Of a stretch of DNA of 26,200 nt, positions 14,655-21,166 are shown in pieces; position 1 is the first letter of the stretch, and each line of letters starts with the position of its first letter. The translations under genes and the position numbers were made by a program. Origin of the DNA: GCA-2687515 sp002687515 (GTDB lineage Bacteria > Pseudomonadota > Alphaproteobacteria > Rhodospirillales > UBA2165); the NCBI GenBank assembly GCA_030745835.1, contig JASLNU010000144.1, positions 1 through 26,200 of the forward strand. The letters run 5' to 3'. The notes under the pieces are model-generated. The model saw only the letters and a program-made list of their open reading frames with translations, did not search any database and had not been told where the DNA came from.

Positions 14655-15617
14655 ATGGCGACAAACGAAGATATTCAAGTCATTGCCATCGAGGAACATT
14701 ATCTGGACGCCGAAGTGGACGAAAAAATGGGCCCCGGCCCCAATCCGTACCGCGAACGCCTGTCGGACCTTGCCGATGTGCGCGTCAAGGAAATGGACGA
14801 AGCCGGCATCGACATCCAGGTTCTGTCCCATTGCCCGCCGGGCGCCCAGGCTTTCGGCGCCGAAGCCGGTGTCGAGCTTGCCCGCAACGTCAACGACCGG
14901 CTGGCTGAATTCGTAGGCACCAAGCCAGACCGTTTTTCCGCCTTCGCCACCTTGCCGACGCCTGATCCAAAAGGCTCGGCGGACGAGCTGGAACGTTGCG
15001 TCAATATCCATGGCTTCAAGGGTGCCATGGTGCATGGGCTAACCGAGCTGACCTTTATCGATGACAAACGTTTCTGGCCCATATTCGAACGGGCCGAGGC
15101 CTTGGACGTTCCCATCTATGTCCACCCGGCGCCGCCGCATCCGACGCTGGTCGAGATTTATTTGAAGGACTATGCCAAGGAATATCCGCAAATCCTTGGG
15201 CCCGGCTGGGGCTTTACCATGGAAACCGCGACGGCGGGCCTCAGGCTGGTCTTGAGTGGTGTCTTCAAGAAATACCCCAATCTTAAAATCATTCTCGGCC
15301 ATATGGGTGAAGGGCTGCCGTTCCTGCTGTGGCGCATCAATCACACCTTGACCAAGATGGGCGCGCCGGGGTTTGAGCCACTGCAGTTCAAGGAGATATT
15401 TTGCGAGCATTTCCATATCACCACCAGTGGCAATTTTTCCGATGCGGCGCTTCTTTGTAGCGTCATGGAAATGGGCACCGACCGCATCTTGTTTTCAGTC
15501 GATTGGCCCTATATCGAAAATGCGCCCGGCACCGAGTGGATGGAACAAGTGCCCTTGGGCCGCGAAGACCGCATCAAGCTGCTCAACGGTAATGCCAAAA
15601 AACTTTTGAAAATGTAA
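14655..15617 (+). CDS. Amidohydrolase-2 family, decarboxylase-like
   Basis: This 320-residue amidohydrolase-2 protein has IAIEEHYLD at its N-terminus (Glu13, His15, E-x-H), characteristic of gamma-resorcylate / dihydroxybenzoate-type non-oxidative decarboxylases. IYVHPAPPHP in the middle supplies a metal His, LGHMGEGLPF follows, and FSVDWPYIEN near the C-terminus holds the catalytic Asp. GGGGAGGAAG stands 5 bases before the ATG. It heads a two-gene transcript with the alpha/beta hydrolase 18 bases downstream. Decarboxylation or hydrolysis of an aromatic-derived acid is inferred. It is related to the divergent neighbour in fold and motif but clearly not a recent duplicate. Confidence 0.88.
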   Translation: MATNEDIQVIAIEEHYLDAEVDEKMGPGPNPYRERLSDLADVRVKEMDEAGIDIQVLSHCPPGAQAFGAEAGVELARNVNDRLAEFVGTKPDRFSAFATLPTPDPKGSADELERCVNIHGFKGAMVHGLTELTFIDDKRFWPIFERAEALDVPIYVHPAPPHPTLVEIYLKDYAKEYPQILGPGWGFTMETATAGLRLVLSGVFKKYPNLKIILGHMGEGLPFLLWRINHTLTKMGAPGFEPLQFKEIFCEHFHITTSGNFSDAALLCSVMEMGTDRILFSVDWPYIENAPGTEWMEQVPLGREDRIKLLNGNAKKLLKM

Positions 15618-15635
15618 GTTTAGGGGGAGGGAACC

Positions 15636-16874
15636 ATGTCTCACCAAGATGCGCCACGCGTCCGCCGCTACGAGGAACAGCGCTGGCTGATCGATACGGT
15701 GATCGGCACCGTCGGAGTTGAGTGGGATCAGGCGCGCGTCGCCTATATGAGCGCACCGGGCGGTGTCGAGGCCGCCGCCGAGTTTCGCGGCGTGGCGGCG
15801 CGCATCAAGAAATATGCCGATATCGACCGCGAGTTTGCCATCCAGGCACGCCGCCGGGAAGCCAAGGCCAAGGCCGCCGAAGAGGCCGGCAATCTGGTTT
15901 CGGCGCGCGAAAGTTATTTTGTCGCGGCGTTACTGTGGGCGACGGCGCGCTGGCCGATCCACACCGCCACCGATTGGCTGCTCGAACTGGATGAAAAGAT
16001 GAACGCCTGTTTCGCCAAGTTCATCGCCTTTGCGACGAGGCCCATCGAGCGCGTCGAAATCCCGTTTGGGGATCAGTTCCTGCCGGCCTACCTGCATCTT
16101 CCGCAGGCGCCGAAGGACGGCGAAAGCTTCCCCTGTATCGTCACCTCGCAAGGCATGGACGGATGCAAGGAATCGGCGGTCTCCATCTATGGCGATAGGT
16201 CGTTGGAGCGGGGTGTCGCGGTGCTTGCCCTGGACGGGCCGGGGCAGGGGGAATGCTTTACGCGCCGGGTGCTGGTGACGGCCGGCAATCATGGTGATGC
16301 TGTTGCCACCGCCTACGATTGGCTAGAGGCTCGCCCCGAAATCGACGGTGACAGACTTGGTTTCAGGGGGACAAGTTTCGGCAGCTATTTCGGCGCCGTT
16401 GCCGCCGCTGCCCTTGGCGAGCGCATGAAAGCCTGCGTCCTCGCCGCCGTCTGTCACGAGCCCGGCTGCAACACCATATTCAACCTGGCTTCGCCAACAT
16501 TCAAAATGCGCTTCATGTATATGGCGGGCTACGCCGACGAGGCTGAATTCGACGCGTTCGCCAAGACCATCGATCTGCGCGGAATCGCCGGCGATATCAT
16601 CTGTCCGGTGCTGACCGTGGCCGGCAGCGACGATGAATTAAGCCCCATCGAACATACCTATGATCTGATGGAACGCATCAAGAGCCCGAAAAAACTGATC
16701 GTCTATGAAGGCGCGCGGCACGGGCTATGGCAATCCGCATCGGTGGTGGCCGGCGAAAACCCGCACACCGTTGCCGCCGATTGGCTGGCCGAGCGATTGC
16801 TCGAAGGCGGGCCGATGGCATCGGAACGCGTTCATGTCGATAGCACCGGGGCTAAGACCGTTACCTCATATTGA
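15636..16874 (+). CDS. Alpha/beta hydrolase with N-terminal helical cap
   Basis: This 412-residue hydrolase has an N-terminal helical part of about 140 residues and an alpha/beta hydrolase domain behind it. That is the layout of the FrsA / 2,6-dihydropseudooxynicotine hydrolase-like group, which cleaves C-C or ester bonds. The nucleophile is Ser in GTSFG (near 246). An oxyanion region is seen at VTSQGMDGCKES, the acid is likely Asp in AGSDDELSP, and the base His is in GARHGLW. AGGGGGAGGG precedes the ATG. With the amidohydrolase 18 bases upstream it probably forms a degradation module, for example cleavage of a ring-fission product; the substrate is not known. Confidence 0.85.
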   Translation: MSHQDAPRVRRYEEQRWLIDTVIGTVGVEWDQARVAYMSAPGGVEAAAEFRGVAARIKKYADIDREFAIQARRREAKAKAAEEAGNLVSARESYFVAALLWATARWPIHTATDWLLELDEKMNACFAKFIAFATRPIERVEIPFGDQFLPAYLHLPQAPKDGESFPCIVTSQGMDGCKESAVSIYGDRSLERGVAVLALDGPGQGECFTRRVLVTAGNHGDAVATAYDWLEARPEIDGDRLGFRGTSFGSYFGAVAAAALGERMKACVLAAVCHEPGCNTIFNLASPTFKMRFMYMAGYADEAEFDAFAKTIDLRGIAGDIICPVLTVAGSDDELSPIEHTYDLMERIKSPKKLIVYEGARHGLWQSASVVAGENPHTVAADWLAERLLEGGPMASERVHVDSTGAKTVTSY

Positions 16875-16881
16875 TGGTGAA

Positions 16882-17871
16882 TTATTCGGCGGCTATACCG
16901 GCCGTATAAACCTCGAACAAGGCGGTCGAAAGATAACGTTCGGCGAAGGACGGCAGAATGGTGACGATCATCTTGCCTTCCATTTCAGGCCGGCTTCCGA
17001 CTTCCAATGCGGCGGCGATGGCGGCGCCCGAGGAAATGCCAACCGGCATGCCCTCCAACTCGGCGGCGCGCCGGGCATTGAGGAACGACGAATGGTTGCT
17101 GATCGTGATCACCTCGTCGATGATATCGACATTCAGGTTATCCGGGATGAAACCGGCGCCGATTCCCTGGATTTTGTGGGCGCCCGGAAGCCCGCCCGAA
17201 ATGACGGCGCTGTCCTCCGGTTCGACCGCGAACACCTTGACCTCCGGTTTGCGTGCCTTGATGACCTCGGCCACCCCGGTCAGGGTGCCGCCGGTGCCGA
17301 CGCCGGCGACGATGGCATCAACCATGCCGTCGGAATCTTGCCAAATCTCCTCGGCCGTGGTCCGGCGATGAATTTCGGGGTTGGCCGGATTGGAAAATTG
17401 CTGCGGCATGTACGCGTCCGGCGTTTTCCTGATCATTTCGTTGGCAACCTCGATGGCGCCGGGCATGCCGCGCTCGGGCGGCGTGAAGATGATTTCCGCG
17501 CCGAGATGCAGCAGCATCTTGCGCCGCTCGTCGGAGACGCTTTCCGGGATTGTCAGGATCAGGCGGTACCCCTTGGAGGCGCAAATGAAGGCGAGGGCGA
17601 TGCCGGTATTGCCGGACGTCGGCTCGATCACGGTAGCGCCCGGCGTTAATTTGCCTTCGCGCTCGGCGGCTTCGATCATGGCGATGCCGATCCGGTCCTT
17701 GACCGAAGACAACGGGTTATAAAACTCGCATTTGCCGACGATATCCGCCTTACAGCCTTCTTCAAGTGGCAGACGGTTGAGGCGCACCATCGGGGTGGCG
17801 CCGATGGTTAGCTCGATATTGTCGTAAATCTTTCCCCGGAATTGGGATTTCACTTTGCTGATTTTGGTCAT
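16882..17871 (-). CDS. cysK: Cysteine synthase (O-acetylserine sulfhydrylase)
   Basis: This PLP enzyme of 329 residues makes cysteine from O-acetylserine and sulfide in the cytoplasm. The PLP lysine is Lys58 in NPLSSVKDR. The phosphate loop is TSGNTG (85-90). GVGTGGTLTG is the second glycine-rich loop, and SSGAA near the C-terminus also fits. The ATG at 17871 is preferred because the family begins a few residues before this point and AGGG lies upstream; the frame is open much further but that extension is non-coding leader. It is divergent from an ArsR-type persulfide sensor, and a palindrome stands between them. CysM-type use of thiosulfate is a possibility. It converges on the hydrolase gene with only 7 bases between. 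Confidence 0.93.
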   Translation of the reverse strand: MTKISKVKSQFRGKIYDNIELTIGATPMVRLNRLPLEEGCKADIVGKCEFYNPLSSVKDRIGIAMIEAAEREGKLTPGATVIEPTSGNTGIALAFICASKGYRLILTIPESVSDERRKMLLHLGAEIIFTPPERGMPGAIEVANEMIRKTPDAYMPQQFSNPANPEIHRRTTAEEIWQDSDGMVDAIVAGVGTGGTLTGVAEVIKARKPEVKVFAVEPEDSAVISGGLPGAHKIQGIGAGFIPDNLNVDIIDEVITISNHSSFLNARRAAELEGMPVGISSGAAIAAALEVGSRPEMEGKMIVTILPSFAERYLSTALFEVYTAGIAAE

Positions 17872-17961
17872 GTCACGCCCTGTTTTGAAAATTGAGGATT
17901 CCATTTGCGCCGAATTTTTTCTATTAATTGCGCAACCGGGAAAAAGGGTATAGCATGGTTT

Positions 17962-17985
17962 ATATTTTACTAAAATAGAAAATAT
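17962..17985. promoter_or_regulatory. Probable operator of the ArsR-type regulator
   Basis: ATATTTT (17962-17968) and AAAATAT (17979-17985) form an inverted repeat with a 10-base spacer. Overlapping it is a perfect 13-mer, ATTTTACTAAAAT (17964-17976). It lies in the 129-base gap between cysK and the ArsR gene, 16-39 bases before the latter's start. AT-rich dyads at such a position suit autoregulation by SqrR/BigR-type proteins. Confidence 0.5.
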
Positions 17986-18000
17986 CAAGTAGGGTACAAA

Positions 18001-18315
18001 ATGGACGTAGTATTGAATCATAACGAATTGGAGCAAAATGCCGATCGCGCGGCGGCATTTTTGAAATCGATCGCCCATCGCCACCGCCTGCTGGTTTTGT
18101 GTTATCTGATGGAGGGCGAAATGACGGCGGGTGAGTTGGGAGAAACCCTAAACGTCAAGCCCGCCAATATGTCCCAGCATCTCAGCTGGTTGAAGGATGA
18201 GGGCTTGGTGAAAACGCGCCGCGAGGGCACGGTCATGCACTACAGCCTGTCCGACAAGGATATCACGCCGCTGATCGAGGTTCTTTACACGATGTTCTGC
18301 CAGCCCGGTTCGTAA
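18001..18315 (+). CDS. ArsR family regulator, SqrR/BigR-type persulfide sensor
   Basis: This small winged-helix repressor (104 residues) carries AAAFLKSIAHRHRLLVLC at the N-terminal helices and a DNA-recognition helix at KPANMSQHLSWL. Its cysteines are Cys34 (LLVLC) and Cys100 (YTMFC), at the positions of the two sensing cysteines of SqrR/BigR, which form a polysulfide bridge under sulfide stress and release DNA. The metal-binding CxC motif of arsenic sensors is absent. AGTAGGG precedes the ATG. It is divergent from cysK, and DsrE2-TusA and sox genes lie downstream, so it may regulate sulfur oxidation. SqrR-like function is inferred from the cysteines and context. Confidence 0.85.
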   Translation: MDVVLNHNELEQNADRAAAFLKSIAHRHRLLVLCYLMEGEMTAGELGETLNVKPANMSQHLSWLKDEGLVKTRREGTVMHYSLSDKDITPLIEVLYTMFCQPGS

Positions 18316-18341
18316 CCGGCCGGTTCATGCTCTAGATACGA

Positions 18342-18383
18342 AAAGCGGGCGATCGGCCATTTGGCCGCGCCCGCTTTCCTTTT
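18342..18383. terminator. Terminator between ArsR and TusA genes
   Basis: AAAGCGGGCG (18342-18351) pairs perfectly with CGCCCGCTTT (18368-18377), with an inner CGGCCA/TGGCCG pairing and a T-rich tail CCTTTTG. It stands between two convergent genes and probably serves both strands, with an A-rich start on the left for the minus strand. Confidence 0.75.
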
Positions 18384-18404
18384 GAATTTCAGTTTTAGCC
18401 GGTT

Positions 18405-18632
18405 TTAGGCGGCCTTGCGGATGACAAAAACGTAAATGCCGTCCGCCTCAGAGCTATCCAACAGTTCGTGACCGGTGGTGCGGCAGAAGGCGGCGAAGTC
18501 CGCGACCGCGCCGGGATCGGTGGATTCAATGCGAATTTCTTCGCCGGCGCTCATTCCGCCGATCGCTTTTTTCGCCTTAACGATGGGCATCGGGCAATTC
18601 ATACCCTTGGTATCGAGTTCTACGGTCATCAT
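18405..18632 (-). CDS. tusA: TusA/SirA-family sulfurtransferase
   Basis: This small (75-residue) cytoplasmic sulfur carrier has TKGMNCPMP near its N-terminus; the CPxP cysteine (Cys13) takes up persulfide sulfur. The rest shows the beta-alpha fold length typical of TusA. GGAG stands 5-8 bases before a doubled ATG, so the start could be 18632 or 18629. It follows DsrE2 by 20 bases in the same direction. DsrE2-TusA pairs are known from sulfur oxidisers, where they relay sulfur in the cytoplasm. Its role in tRNA thiolation is less likely in this context. Confidence 0.88.
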   Translation of the reverse strand: MMTVELDTKGMNCPMPIVKAKKAIGGMSAGEEIRIESTDPGAVADFAAFCRTTGHELLDSSEADGIYVFVIRKAA

Positions 18633-18652
18633 CTTATCTCCGCTAACAATGC

Positions 18653-19156
18653 TTAAATAAACAGATTGATATCCGACTTCAACGCCATGTCCATGTAGGT
18701 GGCGGCGCCGCCGATTTCGATATTGTCGAGCAGGTCTTTTTTGTCCATTTCGAACAAACCCATGGTCATCTGGCAGCCGATCAGCGTGATATCAAGATCA
18801 ATGGCCGTTTCGCGCAATTCCTCGATCGAGGCGACGCCCTTCTTCTTGATCAGGTTCCGCATCATGGTCGTCGCCATCGCATCGACGCCCGGAATTGCGG
18901 ACATCAGGTTGGGCATGGTCATGTGCATACCCATCATCGGCATTTCCATGCCCGGATTGCCCAACGTCGTGATGCGCAAATGATCCAAATCTTTTTTCAG
19001 CAATTGCAGGCCGTAAAAGGTGAAGAACATGCTCACCTTGACGTCCATTGCCGCCGCCGTCGTTCCCAGAATGAATGGCGGGTATGCCCAGTCCAAGGAA
19101 CCCTTGGTCACGATAATTGACATCGATTTCGCGTTTTCGAGCGCTTGCTCGTCCAT
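18653..19156 (-). CDS. dsrE2: DsrE/DsrF/DrsH family protein (DsrE2-like)
   Basis: This 167-residue protein of the DsrE fold has SMSIIVTKGSLDWAYPPF at the start, a Met-rich middle (MEMPMMGMHMTMPN) and LIGCQMTMGLF with the conserved Cys128 that accepts sulfur. DsrE2 proteins bind and pass persulfide, often in rhd-tusA-dsrE2 loci; here only dsrE2 and tusA are present and no rhodanese is seen nearby. GGAGG lies 7 bases before the ATG. The hydrophobic stretch after the start could be membrane-associated, as in some DsrE2. It is first in a two-gene transcript with tusA and shares its neighbourhood with a persulfide-sensing regulator. Confidence 0.88.
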   Translation of the reverse strand: MDEQALENAKSMSIIVTKGSLDWAYPPFILGTTAAAMDVKVSMFFTFYGLQLLKKDLDHLRITTLGNPGMEMPMMGMHMTMPNLMSAIPGVDAMATTMMRNLIKKKGVASIEELRETAIDLDITLIGCQMTMGLFEMDKKDLLDNIEIGGAATYMDMALKSDINLFI

Positions 19157-19642
19157 AGTCCTACCTCCGAGTAAATTTCGTAATTTGAATACTGGCCCAG
19201 ACGCTTATTTTATCAAACACTGAATTATAACACCATGCCTTAAGTGAGCCAAGCGTCGTGTCTCAAGCAATTGTGAACATTCCGATGGTTGCGATAAGGT
19301 TGGAAATTGCGTCTCAGTGATGCATTGGAGTTTCGGACATGGTCATATGGAAGGTGGTGCGGTGGTGAAGCGTATTACCAGCGGCGATTGGGCATTCGCG
19401 CCCCGGTCACGGTCCGTCAACGAGCGCTCGGAAACCTTGGCGCGCGGCAACCACCCCTTTAGCGCAAGGTATTTCAAGGAACTGTTTTCCTGATCACGTT
19501 CCCGTTATGAGGCTGAAACCTGCGATATTTGGCGCCTTGGCTATTACGTTTCCCGAATAATTTGTGTAAAATCTCCGATCTGAAGACCAACCCGTTTCGG
19601 GCCGGTATTCGTTGCGGCCAATAAAGTGAAAGAGGTTTCGAA
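19157..19642. other. Intergenic region between DsrE2 and SoxW-like genes
   Basis: These 486 bases separate the divergent dsrE2 and thioredoxin genes. The left half is mixed composition and should hold the dsrE2 promoter. A single small open frame at 19347-19493 is treated separately. An AT-rich patch near 19555-19575 (GAATAATTTGTGTAAAAT) may be the -10 region of the thioredoxin gene. No clear repeat or RNA was seen. Confidence 0.4.
19347..19493 (+). CDS. Small open frame, uncertain
   Basis: It has 48 codons from ATG to TGA. The peptide is basic and hydrophilic, with GDWAFAPRSRSVNERSE and a Phe-rich end (HPFSARYFKELFS). GC-rich third positions make it look coding, but no ribosome binding site lies at a good distance (a GGAG is 16 bases upstream). 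Not recognised; may be chance. Confidence 0.2.
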   Translation: MEGGAVVKRITSGDWAFAPRSRSVNERSETLARGNHPFSARYFKELFS

Positions 19643-20308
19643 ATGGCGAAACGCCGGGTTTTACTGACGCTTGCCATCGTATTTTTGGCATTTTCTGTTA
19701 TTGGGAACGCTGACGCCGGACGGGGTAAGGTTTCGCTGCCGGAGCCGCTTTTGGGCGAGGACGGGCTGCATAAACAGTCTTGGTTCAGCGACAGCTTTTT
19801 GAATCTGAAAGAGGACGTGGAAGAGGCCAAATCCGAGAACAAGCGATTCGTGATTATTTGGGAGCAGCGTGGTTGCCCCTATTGCAAGCGTACCCACGAA
19901 GTCAATTTCCGCATTCCCAAGATCGTCGATTACATCAAGGACAACTTCGTCATGGTGCAATTGAATTTGTGGGGTTCGCGCGAGGTTACGGATTTTGACG
20001 GCGAAGTGCTGACCGAAAAAAGGCTAGCGGAAAAATGGGGCGTGCGCTTCACGCCGACCATTCAATTCTTTCCCGACGACGTGAAAAAAATCGGCTCCAG
20101 GCCGGGAAACAAGGCCGAACTTGTCCGTGTTCCCGGTTATTTCAAGCCGTTCCATTTCTTCATGCTGTTCCAGTATATCAACATCCGCTCTAACGAGAAG
20201 GAGCCCAATTTCCAGCGCTATTTGATCGCCGAGGGTACAAAAATTCGCGATGAAAAAGGCATCGATACGCAAAAACTGCTTTGGTCCGACGAATTATTGA
20301 TCGACTGA
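19643..20308 (+). CDS. soxW: SoxW-like periplasmic thioredoxin
   Basis: This exported thioredoxin-fold protein of 221 residues has a signal peptide of about 25 residues ending in NADAG. It then has the redox motif CPYC (Cys78, Cys81) in WEQRGCPYCKRTH and cis-Pro138 in RFTPTI. It would be a thiol reductase that keeps SoxY or SoxB-linked thiols reduced, fed electrons by CcdA. AGAGG stands before the ATG. A strong terminator follows. It converges on ccdA, so partner genes face each other. A second, broken copy begins at 25793; both start their mature region with EDGLH-xx-WF. The assignment to SoxW rests on context, since other DsbC/D-type thioredoxins look similar. Confidence 0.82.
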   Translation: MAKRRVLLTLAIVFLAFSVIGNADAGRGKVSLPEPLLGEDGLHKQSWFSDSFLNLKEDVEEAKSENKRFVIIWEQRGCPYCKRTHEVNFRIPKIVDYIKDNFVMVQLNLWGSREVTDFDGEVLTEKRLAEKWGVRFTPTIQFFPDDVKKIGSRPGNKAELVRVPGYFKPFHFFMLFQYINIRSNEKEPNFQRYLIAEGTKIRDEKGIDTQKLLWSDELLID

Positions 20309-20331
20309 GCGGCGATGAATTATGGCGATGG

Positions 20332-20359
20332 GCGGAGGCTGCGGGCCTCCGCTTTTTTT
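20332..20359 (+). terminator. Rho-independent terminator of the SoxW-like gene
   Basis: GCGGAGGC (20332-20339) pairs with GCCTCCGC (20345-20352), followed by a run of seven T. Located 23 bases after the thioredoxin stop and before the convergent ccdA stop. Confidence 0.85.
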
Positions 20360-20370
20360 GGGCGAAGCGA

Positions 20371-21114
20371 CTAGCCGATCGCAGAGAAAATTTCGAAGTT
20401 TTCGAGCAGCCAGTTGGCGATTTCGCGGATATCGCCGGTGAATATAATAACGCCGGTGGTGACGAGCAGCACGCCGACGCTGATCTCGACCTTATGCATG
20501 TGGCGGCGGAAACGTTTCATGAAATTCATGAATGGGCGCACCGCGAAGGCGGCGATCAGAAACGGAATGCCGAGCCCGGCGGCGTAGACGGTCAGCAGCG
20601 AGGTGCCGAAAAAAACCGTATCACCGGAGGCCGCGACCATCAGCACCGAGGCCAGGATCGGTCCGACGCAAGGCGTCCAGCCGAAGGCGAAGGCGAGCCC
20701 GAGGATATAGGAGCCGATCAATCCGGCCGGCTTTTTTTCCAGATGCAGGCGTTTTTCGAAATTCAGGAATCCGATGCGGAAGACGCCCATGAAGTGCAGG
20801 CCGAATATGACAATAATGACGCCCGCGATCTGGCCGAGAATAATGGAGTTTCTGGCGAGGATATTGCTGACCACCGTGGCCGTGGCGCCGAGGGAGACGA
20901 ACACCGTTGAAAAGCCGAGGACGAAGGCGATCGCCGCGTAGAACACCCGGCGCGCCAGGGCGGAGTCCATGCCGTCTTCATCGGTAAGCTGGTCCAGCGA
21001 CGCGCCGCCGAGAAAACTGATATAGGCCGGAATAAGCGGCAGCACGCATGGGGATGCAAAGCTCAAAAGCCCGGCCACGAATGCGCCGGCGAATGATATT
21101 TGTGCAAGTTCCAT
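20371..21114 (-). CDS. ccdA: Cytochrome c biogenesis protein CcdA (SoxV-like)
   Basis: This inner-membrane protein of 247 residues has six hydrophobic helices. It carries electrons from cytoplasmic thioredoxin to periplasmic thiol partners. Its two active cysteines are in the pseudo-repeated helices: Cys23 in ASPCVLPLIPAY and Cys149 in GWTPCVGP. No DsbD catalytic periplasmic domains are attached, as in CcdA and SoxV. It lies 52 bases downstream of soxB in the same direction and so is the last gene of the sox run. Its partner is likely the SoxW-like protein encoded convergently. No strong ribosome binding site is seen (AGGGG about 12 bases upstream). Confidence 0.9.
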   Translation of the reverse strand: MELAQISFAGAFVAGLLSFASPCVLPLIPAYISFLGGASLDQLTDEDGMDSALARRVFYAAIAFVLGFSTVFVSLGATATVVSNILARNSIILGQIAGVIIVIFGLHFMGVFRIGFLNFEKRLHLEKKPAGLIGSYILGLAFAFGWTPCVGPILASVLMVAASGDTVFFGTSLLTVYAAGLGIPFLIAAFAVRPFMNFMKRFRRHMHKVEISVGVLLVTTGVIIFTGDIREIANWLLENFEIFSAIG

Positions 21115-21118
21115 GGAA

Positions 21119-21157
21119 ATAAAACGCCCCTGGGTTAATTTAGTGGCCGCGTTTTAT
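21119..21157. other. Hairpin between soxB and ccdA
   Basis: ATAAAACG (21119-21126) and CGTTTTAT (21150-21157) are perfectly complementary across a 23-base loop, filling most of the 52-base gap. It could be a weak attenuator or processing site that lowers ccdA expression relative to soxB. Confidence 0.35.
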
Positions 21158-21166
21158 CACGGCGGC

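Noticed and set aside
17872..18084. N-terminal extension of cysteine synthase by 71 codons
   Set aside because: It would run through the divergent promoter region and the ArsR start; family members begin near residue MTKIS.
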